A stretch of DNA of 43,616 nucleotides from a virus: positions 1 through 43,616 of IMG/VR virus record IMGVR_UViG_3300033388_005273. One strand, written 5' to 3'. The notes below the pieces were generated by a model that saw nothing but the letters and a program-made list of their open reading frames with translations, did no database searches and had not been told where the DNA came from. Positions within the stretch are counted from its first letter, which is position 1. Each line of letters opens with the position of its first letter. The translations under genes were made by a program, and so were the position numbers. Positions 5,710 to 13,476 of this stretch are shown here, piece after piece.

Positions 5710-5803
5710 AATCACCTCTATCAAATTTTACATTAACTCTCCATAAAATAGAGAAACCCGTAAATAAACCTATACCCATCATTACCATTAAATATTCAGC
5801 CAT
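5696..5803 (-). CDS. Small membrane peptide, 35 aa
   Basis: ATG at 5803 is coupled by TAATG to the gene ending there, with AAGGA in that gene's last codons. Residues 3-20 (EYLMVMMGIGLFTGFSIL) are a membrane span, followed by a short polar tail. The coupling on both sides supports a real gene. Confidence 0.5.
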   Translation of the reverse strand: MAEYLMVMMGIGLFTGFSILWRVNVKFDRGDYDVA

Positions 5804-6000
5804 TATTTTGTGTCCTTCTTCTTTACAATTCGTACGGCATATTTACCCTTCGTGCCCATTCCAACTTTTGGACAACTCTTAATGAAAGCAGTTCTAGCCT
5901 TCTTTTTAAGTTGTGGAACTATCGTGTCGGGAAAATTCCCAATTCTTTCGGTAGGCTCAGAGAACCCGTGAGCTGATACTGTTGTTTTAAAACCTTGCAT
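5803..6000 (-). CDS. Small basic protein, 65 aa
   Basis: A strong AGGAGGT ribosome site precedes the ATG at 6000. The protein is basic, with an SAHGFSE motif and a Lys-rich end (KGKYAVRIVKKKDTK). It resembles the 60-aa product at 107-289. It is the first gene of the block after the terminator at 6014-6046. Function unknown. Confidence 0.65.
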   Translation of the reverse strand: MQGFKTTVSAHGFSEPTERIGNFPDTIVPQLKKKARTAFIKSCPKVGMGTKGKYAVRIVKKKDTK

Positions 6001-6013
6001 AATTTACCTCCTA

Positions 6014-6046
6014 CAATAAATTTATAAAGGAACCCCGAAGGGTTCT
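6014..6046 (-). terminator. Rho-independent terminator with UUCG loop
   Basis: On the minus strand a GAACCC-TTCG-GGGTTC hairpin (6045-6030) is followed by CTTTATAAATTTATT. It sits directly after the stop of the 276-aa gene. Confidence 0.75.
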
Positions 6047-6055
6047 AAAATAAAG

Positions 6056-6886
6056 TTATGCAGTTGCTTCAGCTTCTTCAGCCTCAGCTTCTTCATCTTT
6101 AGTATTTACAGCCGTTTTATGGGCTTCAAGACGACCTAATAAGTCACCTTCAACGTCAAACTTACCACTTGCTAAGAATTTATCCATAGTTTCAAGGAAT
6201 TTCTCATATCCCTTAACTTCGTCCTCTTCGGGCTTATAAGTAAACTCTAAGAATTCGATTTCATCACTTAAAGTGTTATTATACATCTTTTGGTGAGAGA
6301 ACTCAGCTGGAATTAAGGTATCCACCTTAAGAGCCTTCTTAGCAATACCAGAAATACGAGTTACACGGTTCTTAATATTCTTAAGAGCAGTATCTTTGGT
6401 AACTTTTGTTACTTTAATTGTACCGTCACTCTCTTTAATACGCTTATCAATAGCTACACCGTCCACTTTTTGGATTTTAGAAATCATACGAACCAAAGTT
6501 TCGACATTGTGGAATGTTACCATATCCAAAGGCAGAACAATTTTAAGCTCAAAGAATGTACGAGCCGTTTTATTAACCATTTTAAGACGAGAAATCGTTG
6601 ATTTTAAGGCAAAAGCTTCGGGAATGTTATCATTAATAATCTTATTGATAGCGTCTTCAGCACTTTGGGCATTTTCAACACCAAAATCTTTATAAATCTC
6701 TTTGGCAGTTTGAATGAATACCATTGAAGCGATAGAGAAATTGTGTACCAATTCCGAGGCAGTTACGGCAAAATCCGTGATAATTACAGCATGAGCTTCG
6801 GAAATCTTCTTACTATTATCGGCAGTTACGGCAATTTCTTGCAACTCTTTGTTTTCTTGTGCTTGTACTTGTTGTTCTTTAGACAT
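6056..6886 (-). CDS. Acidic-tailed hypothetical protein, 276 aa
   Basis: The largest gene of the left arm, on its own transcription unit. It has a structured leader upstream (6924-7074) and a UUCG terminator downstream. The protein is mostly helical, with a basic middle (KVTKVTKDTALKNIKNRVTR) and a strongly acidic end (KDEEAEAEEAEATA). An acidic tail on a basic body is seen in SSB-type and other DNA-binding proteins, but there is no OB-fold signature I can point to. Regular codon use and dedicated control signals suggest strong expression. Function unknown. Confidence 0.75.
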   Translation of the reverse strand: MSKEQQVQAQENKELQEIAVTADNSKKISEAHAVIITDFAVTASELVHNFSIASMVFIQTAKEIYKDFGVENAQSAEDAINKIINDNIPEAFALKSTISRLKMVNKTARTFFELKIVLPLDMVTFHNVETLVRMISKIQKVDGVAIDKRIKESDGTIKVTKVTKDTALKNIKNRVTRISGIAKKALKVDTLIPAEFSHQKMYNNTLSDEIEFLEFTYKPEEDEVKGYEKFLETMDKFLASGKFDVEGDLLGRLEAHKTAVNTKDEEAEAEEAEATA

Positions 6887-6923
6887 TATAGTCCCTTTTA
6901 TATGTTAGTTGAGAGGTTAAATT

Positions 6924-7074
6924 CCCACTTGTAAAAACTCATAGAATTCTTATAAGTGAAAATTTCTAAGTTAATGTTGGGTGAAATTCCCTAATCTTAG
7001 AAACTCTTTGAAGCTCTTTAGCTTCTTTGTTTGGTTAAGGTTTTTTCTTAACCGACACTTGATTATTAATCAAG
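6924..7074 (-). promoter_or_regulatory. Structured 5' leader of the 276-aa gene
   Basis: Five consecutive inverted repeats lie just upstream of the gene: 6927-6934/6952-6959 (one wobble), 6963-6970/6996-7003 (8 bp), 7010-7015/7020-7025 (6 bp, CTTT loop), 7033-7039/7047-7053 (7 bp) and 7058-7065/7067-7074 (8 bp, one-base centre). None has a clear terminator T-run on the minus strand. Confidence 0.5.
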
Positions 7075-7620
7075 ATTAAACAGCGTTTATTAACTCCTAA
7101 GGCTAGAAGTTATCCGCTATTTTTATACGGGCTTTTATGCCCTTCAAAATTTTACCCCGTTCTAAATGTTTTCAGTTTGCGAAACTTACTAACACACTCT
7201 AATTTTTCGTATTACATGGAATTTATGAGGAACGCTAAGAACTTACTAAGAAGCTCTTAAAATCCTTTAATCATTTTCGCCCTTGCTTATGCGAATATCA
7301 TGTTTATACTAATAGATTAGGTATCTACTAAGGATAGATTTTAACCTTTAAGGCTTAAGCCTCAAAGGATTTTAACAATATTGTTTAATAAAAAGAAGTT
7401 GTTGCTTTATGCCTTCCTTATACTTTAAAACTCAAAGAGTGTTAAGTAAGAAGCTAAACTTTTAGTTATTAAAACTGTTTTCAAATAAACTTTAATGTTT
7501 GAAGAGATTTAAAACTCTTTGACTTAAGAATGATACTCCTTTAAAGCTTAAAAGCTTCTTAGGGCTTAAATGCTTTCTAGGGGTAAAACTCTTTGTTACC
7601 TTAGAATGATACCCTTTTAA

Positions 7621-7706
7621 CCTTCAAGTAAACTGAAGGCTTAAAGAGTGTTTCTTTCTAAAGTGAGTTGGTATTGTACTCTCTTAACCTTCAATGAAAC
7701 TGAAGG
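7621..7706. repeat. Pair of CCTTCA-N7-TGAAGG hairpins
   Basis: Two inverted repeats, 7621-7639 and 7688-7706, have identical arms and seven-base loops ending AAAC or GAAAC. They are embedded in similar flanks (TTAACCTTCAA before, ACTGAAGGCT after) 67 bases apart. Confidence 0.7.
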
Positions 7707-8041
7707 CTCCAACCCCTTAAACATTAAGAGGTGGTGTTGAAGTGAGAGTATAACACGTTTTTACCTCTTTTGAGTAACAAATTAATAAATTCTTTTTTCT
7801 TTGTAGTTGCTTATGTATAGTTAATATAATTAGCGAATTGTTGCTTAAAGTATGCTTAAGGAATTAATTTTCTTAATTTTTACTCTTTTTTTACAGTGGG
7901 TTTGCCTTCAGCTTACCTTAAGGTTGGTGTGCTAGAGCCTTTTAGCCCTTAGCGTATTACTCTTAGTCCTACCTTAAGCCCTCCCTAGAGGGTACTTTTA
8001 GAGGCACTTATATAACATTTACTTATGGTACTACCCTAGGT

Positions 8042-8430
8042 GTTACTTAAGGTAACAGCCCTAGGTGTAACGATAGAGTACCCTTAAGCCCTTAAGCCCT
8101 CTTTAGGTAGTAGGGTATTAATCCCTTTAGTTAAGCCCTTATACACCCCTTAGAGGCTCTTTGCGAGTCGTTATCAGTTAGTACATTCAGCTTACTCTAA
8201 GGTATATTATGCTAGGCAGGTGTGTTACGTATGGTAACACCTAAGGGTACAAGATGACAGCCTAAGGTACTACTTAAGGTTGTATTAAGGTACACTGTGA
8301 GTGAGTAGTTAAGTAACAGGTCGAGCCTTAAGTTAAGCTTGGGGTCACTCTTTAAGGAGAGGTTAAGGTACACTGTGAGTGAGTAAATAAGTAACACCTT
8401 GCGTTTTCCTTAAGTGTTACCTTAGGTAAC
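8042..8430. repeat. Three GTTAC-N5-GTAAC palindromes
   Basis: Copies at 8042-8056, 8224-8238 and 8416-8430 are spaced 182 and 192 bases apart. The five-base centres differ (TTAAG, GTATG, CTTAG) while the arms are identical, as expected for binding sites of a dimeric protein. Confidence 0.7.
8285..8396. repeat. Direct repeat pair, ~33 bp
   Basis: TTAAGGTACACTGTGAGTGA occurs at 8285 and again at 8363, each followed by GTA, a few variable bases and AAGTAACA. The period is 78 bases. It lies between the second and third GTTAC palindromes. Confidence 0.75.
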
Positions 8431-8597
8431 GAGTGACGAAGGAACGAGTGGAAGGGGGGTGGGTTCAGTTGCTTTTAAGCTTACTTTGGGTATGTGGGAC
8501 CTAGAGAAATTCGTGGGGAGTTTTTCGGGACTTTGTCCCTCTAGCGAAGCGTGACTTTTTATGGGGAAGGGCTATATGGGTATTTTATGGGGAGGGC

Positions 8598-9692
8598 CTA
8601 TTGGCGTCTCCCTGAGGTAAGGTTATAAGGTATTGCTTTATGAGGATTCCTGAGGTAGTACTCTAGGAGTGGGGGAAGCTCTTGAGGGCTTCTAAGGGGA
8701 TTCTTATGAAGTTCCTGACACCTTAAGTACCACCCTTGAGTGGGTAGAGTGCGGAGGTCTTCTCTAAGCTTAAGGATATCCCGGAGGTGTTTCCTCAGGA
8801 GGTGCGTTGTGCGATGCCTGAGGTGTCTGTCCTTAGGGAACTCTTCAAACCTTCTTACCTGTAAGAATGGCACGAGCTTCTTGGGGTATGAGATGAGCTT
8901 TAAGTGTGGACTAGAGTTCTTCCTAAATACCTTAAGTATAGGAAGATATAACTTTGTGTACAGCTTAAGGACTTCCTGGTTAGAGTCCTCAGCAGATGTA
9001 AGGACGTTAAGCAACGGATGGCTATCTGGGAGCTTAGGCTCTAGTACCGCCCCGTCAGGGAAGACAACCTTGCGCCGTCCCCCAACCGTAACCAGCAGGA
9101 CTATAAGGAAAGTATTCGCATAGTTCTTATAGAAGTCCAGCCTAGTGATGTCTGGCGGATACGGTAGGAATTGGCGTTGATTCTTTTCGGTAACTGCCCA
9201 TAGGTTAAGATGATTAACCATATCGTAGTCAGTCTTACGTCCTCTCACCTCCGGTGTGTAATCGTAAGGTTGGTCTACCCAGCCTTCAACTACCTTACAT
9301 AAGCTTAAGTTCTGTGTCGCAAAGGCCTGTGTGGTTAACCCCAGCAGTGGGAATAACACACTGACCTTTGCGCTGTCGTTACTATAGACTCTGGTACGCC
9401 CCTTATGGTCTACCAATACACCAAGCTCTTCGCACCCACAGTGCTGTAAGCCTTGGGGCATATAGGTAGAGAACCTTGTGGATAAACCCAGAGTGTTAAC
9501 CTTCTGTGTGCGAGAACGATGCCTATAAACATTAACCCCATCACCACAATGTAGACACAAGACTTGTTCCTTGCACTGTTCATTGAGGAGCCATGGTTGA
9601 TGACTCAGCGCTGCCTTATAGGAGTCAACCCGCAAACCATACTTTAACGGTGGGATTCTAATTTCATAGAGGATTTCTTCTCTACGAGTCAA
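8598..9692 (-). CDS. Hypothetical basic protein with Cys cluster, 364 aa
   Basis: TTG start at 9692, after a GGGAGG ribosome site and overlapping the upstream TGA as TTGA. Residues about 46-90 contain CLHCGDG and, ~35 residues later, HCGC, a possible zinc site. The C-terminal third is very rich in Arg, Lys, His and Leu (RRFEEFPKDRHLRHRTTH). Base composition is richer in G and C than its neighbours and shares CTTAAG words with the adjacent non-coding region. It is the last gene of the operon that contains the probable small terminase. It may bind DNA, possibly in packaging; no family recognised. Confidence 0.65.
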   Translation of the reverse strand: MTRREEILYEIRIPPLKYGLRVDSYKAALSHQPWLLNEQCKEQVLCLHCGDGVNVYRHRSRTQKVNTLGLSTRFSTYMPQGLQHCGCEELGVLVDHKGRTRVYSNDSAKVSVLFPLLGLTTQAFATQNLSLCKVVEGWVDQPYDYTPEVRGRKTDYDMVNHLNLWAVTEKNQRQFLPYPPDITRLDFYKNYANTFLIVLLVTVGGRRKVVFPDGAVLEPKLPDSHPLLNVLTSAEDSNQEVLKLYTKLYLPILKVFRKNSSPHLKLISYPKKLVPFLQVRRFEEFPKDRHLRHRTTHLLRKHLRDILKLREDLRTLPTQGWYLRCQELHKNPLRSPQELPPLLEYYLRNPHKAIPYNLTSGRRQ

Positions 9693-9982
9693 ATCTCACC
9701 CTCCCTAAACTTAACCTCATCGACCTTTGCGCTGTCTAAAGGTTGTAAAACTACCACCATATTAGTGTTATGCTGAACTAAGTCCTTACGAGTATTACCC
9801 CATGGAAGTAATTCTATCAGTACATCAGGATGGATTCCTAGTACATGAGACATGTCACCAAGCGAGAAGGTCTTAAAGTTGCTTTTAACAAACTTCTTTA
9901 ATTGCTCGCGTATCTCAGGAGTTTGTGCTAACTCCATTTGCTCTGCCGTATAGTTAGGCACATCGACCATAGACATTTTCAT
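9689..9982 (-). CDS. Hypothetical protein, 97 aa
   Basis: ATGA-coupled to the small-terminase gene upstream and TTGA-coupled to the gene downstream. A helical segment (FSLGDMSHVLGIHPDVLIEL) could be a helix-turn-helix. It is acidic at the C-terminus. Function unknown. Confidence 0.6.
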   Translation of the reverse strand: MKMSMVDVPNYTAEQMELAQTPEIREQLKKFVKSNFKTFSLGDMSHVLGIHPDVLIELLPWGNTRKDLVQHNTNMVVVLQPLDSAKVDEVKFREGEI

Positions 9983-10404
9983 TTCATAATCTTACTAAGG
10001 ATGTTAGCATACTTATCAGTCTCTTCAGCATGCTCCTGCCCTTTAATAATCTGGTTACTAATATCAGCAAGCAATCTCATAACTTCCAAAGGGTCTTTAC
10101 GAGTCAACTCATCTAGGCTATCTACGTTATCCATCTGTGCTTCAAGAACACCTGTAAGTACTTGCTGTAGTTTAAGCTGAGTGCTGGCCGCTACAACTTC
10201 CTTAATGTCTCTCATATAGGTTTTAACCTTAGGTCTATTAAGAAGAGCCCTTACGAATGTTTGTGGTACCTGATATTGAATAGCCACTTGTTTAATAGAG
10301 CGTCCTTCTAATGTCTTCTCTATAATGTCTGTTTCTAACTTTGTGAACGATGGTATCAACTTTGAGTCTTCTGTTACCAGCTCATCTCCTACTACTTCTT
10401 GCAT
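9979..10404 (-). CDS. Probable terminase small subunit, 141 aa
   Basis: The N-terminal half carries a helix-turn-helix of the type found in small terminases (EGRSIKQVAIQYQVPQTFVR, then LLNRPKVKTYM). Long helices follow (QLKLQQVLTGVLEAQMD and MRLLADISNQIIKGQEHAEE), matching the oligomerisation part of the family. AGGAG sits six bases before the ATG. A small terminase recognises the packaging site and recruits TerL. It is on the opposite strand to terL, about 1.3 kb away, which is unusual. The call rests on fold-like features, so it is moderate. Confidence 0.6.
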   Translation of the reverse strand: MQEVVGDELVTEDSKLIPSFTKLETDIIEKTLEGRSIKQVAIQYQVPQTFVRALLNRPKVKTYMRDIKEVVAASTQLKLQQVLTGVLEAQMDNVDSLDELTRKDPLEVMRLLADISNQIIKGQEHAEETDKYANILSKIMK

Positions 10405-11006
10405 TCATTGCTCCTATTCTCTTCTTTGGGCATGTAACCCGCATTGATTTTAATCTGTCTAATACTAACTGCTGATGTGGCTAAAGGTCGGCCATTCAAC
10501 ATACAGAAGTTCATTTGGTATGCCATAAGGTCTACTGGTTCACCCCAAGAGTTTAAAGGAGTTTCCTTAAACCCATTAAGGCTAAATAACGTCGTAAGAA
10601 GCTCGTGGTAGGCTTTAGAACCTCTAGGCATGCTACCCCCTTCTCTAGCTATATATTGTAGCTCTGATAGCACCATAGTGGCTGTGTTCTCACATAGCTT
10701 ACATATGGCTACAAACGAACTAGGCTTCTTGTTATTCCTAAACCTTCTGAAGTCTTCTTGTAGCTTACTGAAGGTATGAGCCTTATGCCCACAACAGTCA
10801 CACGTCTTTAAAGCTTTTGGCTTCTCACGTAATGACCTATGCTCTCCTACAATAGTTGCCTGTGTTTTATCTTTACGAATCAACACCAATAGTGTATCAC
10901 ATCTTCTACATCTGTTAATAATACTACCGTTCTTTCTAGTGTAGTCTTTCATTAATACTTTGATGTCATTATCGGTACGCTTGCAGTAAGAACATGTTTT
11001 TGTCAA
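10392..11006 (-). CDS. Double zinc-finger protein, 204 aa
   Basis: TTG start at 11006 (MTKTCSYCKRTDNDI) after AAAGG. There are two similar Cys4 modules: CSYC...CRRC (residues about 5-36) and CDCC...CKLC (about 69-103). Each has a conserved ~30-residue spacing with an aromatic/basic stretch, as in the zinc-binding part of phage HNH/endonuclease-VII-like or treble-clef proteins. I see no complete HNH active site. The C-terminal 90 residues lack known motifs. It is first in the operon with the small terminase, so a role in DNA binding, late control or packaging is plausible. Confidence 0.65.
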   Translation of the reverse strand: MTKTCSYCKRTDNDIKVLMKDYTRKNGSIINRCRRCDTLLVLIRKDKTQATIVGEHRSLREKPKALKTCDCCGHKAHTFSKLQEDFRRFRNNKKPSSFVAICKLCENTATMVLSELQYIAREGGSMPRGSKAYHELLTTLFSLNGFKETPLNSWGEPVDLMAYQMNFCMLNGRPLATSAVSIRQIKINAGYMPKEENRSNECKK

Positions 11007-11216
11007 TTTGTGCCTTTGTTAATTTTGCCCAACTATAAATTCATATTATTGGTATAATTCTAAGTAAGTATCCTAGTTGAATCTTAAGTAAACCTTAGAT
11101 TCTAGTAGTACTTTCCTCGTTGTCTCTATGTAGTAAATACTGTTTTTGCTTTCCGTAACCTATAGAATATATAGTAGGTATGTGTACGGGTTTCTGTTAT
11201 AGAATTTACGAATTCT
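11007..11216. other. Intergenic region with a possible promoter and hairpin
   Basis: The plus strand has an extended -10 (TGGTATAAT, 11050-11058). It is followed 20 bases later by a bulged hairpin GAATCTTAAG/CTTAGATTC (11079-11102). A short plus-strand transcript is possible, but nothing here proves it. No ORF seen. Confidence 0.3.
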
Positions 11217-11549
11217 TTATTCGTGGTAGGCCTTATCAAGGAAACTCTGCGTAACCCATGGGTACCATCTAAGTTCATGAATCATTAAGTCCTTAGCTTT
11301 CGCCTTAATATCCTTAAACTGCTTATCTCTCCAGTCATTATCCATCTCTGAGTCCTCTATTGTAACGTAAGCTACACGTAAAGTCTTGTGGTAGTCAGAT
11401 AGTATCTCATGTACAGCAGGCATATCTTTGATTCTACTACGCATATCAGCACATACCTCAGGCTCTATTTGGTATGATATAGCTTTCATAAGCTTGATTG
11501 CTCCTACAAGTGGTGCGTATTCAACAACTAATTCAGTATTTGAGTACAA
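11217..11549 (-). CDS. Hypothetical protein, 110 aa
   Basis: The first canonical start is TTG at 11549 (MYSNTELVVEYAPLVG), with only a weak ribosome site. The frame remains open upstream to an ATA at 11597, placed six bases after AAAGGA, which would add 16 residues (ETSLIKRIRTKYHSG). The protein is helical and acidic with several Trp near the C-terminus (MIHELRWYPWVTQSF). No family recognised. Transcribed away from terL. Confidence 0.6.
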   Translation of the reverse strand: MYSNTELVVEYAPLVGAIKLMKAISYQIEPEVCADMRSRIKDMPAVHEILSDYHKTLRVAYVTIEDSEMDNDWRDKQFKDIKAKAKDLMIHELRWYPWVTQSFLDKAYHE

Positions 11550-11623
11550 ACCTGAGTGGTATTTCGTTCTAATGCGTTTAATTAATGAAGTTTCTATGGT
11601 ATATCCTTTGTTTTATTACCGTT

Positions 11624-11629
11624 ATTATA
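11624..11629 (-). promoter_or_regulatory. Possible -10 for the 11549 gene
   Basis: Minus-strand TATAAT sits within GTTATAATAAC about 80 bases upstream of the gene. There is no good -35 at the expected distance. Confidence 0.35.
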
Positions 11630-11688
11630 ACGTAAACAACCTTAAAACCTCCTTAAATTACAAAAGAATTGTAGAATTTGTACAAATA

Positions 11689-11718
11689 TAACAGAATTTG
11701 GTACGGAATAGCTAGAAT
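11689..11718 (+). promoter_or_regulatory. Conserved late-promoter-like motif, copy 1 (terL)
   Basis: TAACAGAATTTGGTACGG followed by AATAG (11689-11711) matches 14676-14698 at all but one position. A -10-like TAGAAT lies at 11713-11718, and terL starts 34 bases downstream. Confidence 0.6.
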
Positions 11719-11752
11719 TCTAGTGTATAAGTTAGTTAAAAGGCTTAAATAA

Positions 11753-13111
11753 ATGATTATAAACAAAGAAATACAGACATATCAACAGGTTTCTAACAAG
11801 GTTTCACTACGAAAAGTGTGGGATTTAGTTGATATGACACCACACGAGGGACAAGCACCCATCGTTGAGGACTTTGACAACAAAGACCACATTAACTGCT
11901 TTGTTGTTTGTCTTGGTCGTCGTTCTGGTAAGTCAGCTTCAACATCATTAATAGTACTTAGAGAGATGTTAATACCTTTCTCTAACACTATATTACTTAC
12001 ACCTTCTTATAAGAATAGTAAGATTCTATTTAAAGAAGTCCTTAAGTACGTCAAACAGTTAGACCTACCAGTAGCTGAAATTAATAAAGGGGCATTTACT
12101 ATTACATTAGATAATGGTGCTGCATTTGGTTCGTATACTACAACCAATGTTAGTTCCGCTTTGGGTTCTAGATGTTCCTTACTTGTTGTGGATGAGACTC
12201 AGAGTGTTAACGGAGTCTTAGACATCCTTAACCAAGAGTTAGGACCGATGCTCCTGGATTACGGTGTTAGAGATAATGGAAAGCTGTATGCTAATATGGT
12301 ATTCCTAGGGACTCCTCGTGGTAAGAACACAGAGTTCCATGAGTTATTCCTCAGAGAGGATAAGTACTCAAATTACAAGTCGTATCAGTCACCATCTACA
12401 TGTAATCCATTGCTACCTAAACAGTACTTGGAAGACCAGAAGGATATCCTACCTGAGCTTACGTATAGACAAGAGATTCTGGCGGAGTGGGTATCTACAG
12501 GTTCTGGGGTGTTCCATGCGTTCAACCAAGAGCTTAACTTATATGACCCAGATGAGATTGACCTAAAGGGTGTTAAGACCATCGCGGGCTATGACTGGGG
12601 TCTATCAGATAGTACAGCAATGATTACTACATACGTTTCTAGCAACGGTGACTACTATATAGCTGATGCTTATATGCAGAACATGTTACCTACCAAGAAA
12701 CACCTAGATAACTTTGAGGCTCAAGATGCTAGGTTCAGTGGGCCTAACGTAGGGCGTTACGGTGACCCTTCAGCTGCCCAAACAATGCTTGACCTATCAA
12801 GTACTTATAATTACTTTATAAGTAAGGCTAACAATAAAGTTGCTCCAGGGCTTCAGTGCTTAAATGACCTGATGGCACCACAGGGTATGAATAAGAAACC
12901 TAAGTTGTACATTAATAAAAACCTAACAGACCTAATCCATCAAGTCTCTAATGTAGAGTATAAGAATGGTTCTGGTTCTACTAGTGCTAGTGGTGATTTA
13001 TTTAAACCACCTCCTGCTAAAGACCATCACTGGGATTTAATTGCAGCGTTACGTTATTGTATATACACACACTTTCGACAAGATGCCGCAGGCTCTATTG
13101 TCGTATCATAA
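11753..13111 (+). CDS. terL: Terminase large subunit (TerL), 452 aa
   Basis: The DNA packaging motor and head-filling nuclease. ATPase motifs: Walker A LGRRSGKS (residues 54-61), Walker B SLLVVDE (142-148) and coupling motif FLGTPRG (184-190). The RNase-H-like nuclease has acidic residues at D281 (AGYDWG), D338 (YGDPS) and D428 (HHWDLIAAL). The length is normal for a TerL. It is the first gene of the plus-strand structural operon and is preceded by a conserved promoter-like motif. Complete and apparently intact. Confidence 0.97.
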   Translation: MIINKEIQTYQQVSNKVSLRKVWDLVDMTPHEGQAPIVEDFDNKDHINCFVVCLGRRSGKSASTSLIVLREMLIPFSNTILLTPSYKNSKILFKEVLKYVKQLDLPVAEINKGAFTITLDNGAAFGSYTTTNVSSALGSRCSLLVVDETQSVNGVLDILNQELGPMLLDYGVRDNGKLYANMVFLGTPRGKNTEFHELFLREDKYSNYKSYQSPSTCNPLLPKQYLEDQKDILPELTYRQEILAEWVSTGSGVFHAFNQELNLYDPDEIDLKGVKTIAGYDWGLSDSTAMITTYVSSNGDYYIADAYMQNMLPTKKHLDNFEAQDARFSGPNVGRYGDPSAAQTMLDLSSTYNYFISKANNKVAPGLQCLNDLMAPQGMNKKPKLYINKNLTDLIHQVSNVEYKNGSGSTSASGDLFKPPPAKDHHWDLIAALRYCIYTHFRQDAAGSIVVS

Positions 13112-13121
13112 AGGAAATTAA

Positions 13122-13475
13122 ATGGGAAACCTATCAAGCTTCTACGATAGAAGTGAATTTGTAGCTAGAACATTAACTAGTAATAAGAAGAAAATTGAAG
13201 TAGATGTACTCTATAAATTAGAGTTAGAAATTATAGATGTACTAGTCCTAGATACTCCAGCAGTTATTACTAGTACGTTATCTACAAGCGATGGTCGTGT
13301 AGTTACGACTCTACCAACAGTAGTAAGTGTTGTTGACTTTAGTAAGTTTACATACCTATTTGAGTTCACTGTAGCTTCTGCAGATTGGGATGGAGAAATC
13401 CCGCTAATCCTAGATATGAGCATAACTGACCATGAGTCGTATGTTTATAAACTAGAATATTTGATAAAGGGTTAA
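13122..13475 (+). CDS. Hypothetical protein between TerL and portal, 117 aa
   Basis: A beta-rich acidic protein (KIEVDVLYKLELEIIDVLVL, then VVDFSKFTYLFEFTVASADW). It ends two bases before the portal start and is in the same operon. The strand pattern resembles the BppU-like protein at 39907, which also describes bounded beta domains, but I cannot assign it. A small structural or accessory head protein is likely. Confidence 0.65.
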   Translation: MGNLSSFYDRSEFVARTLTSNKKKIEVDVLYKLELEIIDVLVLDTPAVITSTLSTSDGRVVTTLPTVVSVVDFSKFTYLFEFTVASADWDGEIPLILDMSITDHESYVYKLEYLIKG

Positions 13476-13476
13476 T

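Larger units (their letters stand above)
7075..8597. other. Repeat-rich region without genes
   Basis: No credible ORF spans this ~1.5 kb. It is dense in short palindromes, CTTAAG words, direct repeats and hairpins (listed separately). The only longer frame, 8212-8397 on the minus strand, is a by-product of a direct DNA repeat. The region lies between the minus-strand terminase-side operon and the 276-aa gene. A replication origin, a packaging region or a cluster of regulatory RNAs are the main options. Confidence 0.6.

Noticed and set aside
8212-8397. 61-aa minus-strand ORF with an internal repeat (YSLTVYLN twice)
   Set aside because: The repeat comes from the DNA direct repeat at 8285 and 8363. 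The protein has no start signal or plausible sequence.
7075-8597. CRISPR array
   Set aside because: The repeats are irregularly spaced palindromes and pairs, not evenly spaced identical repeats with unique spacers.
11689-11718. Sigma-54 promoter (TGGTACG resembles the -24 element)
   Set aside because: The -12 GC is missing or misplaced in both copies, while a sigma-70-like -10 is present.
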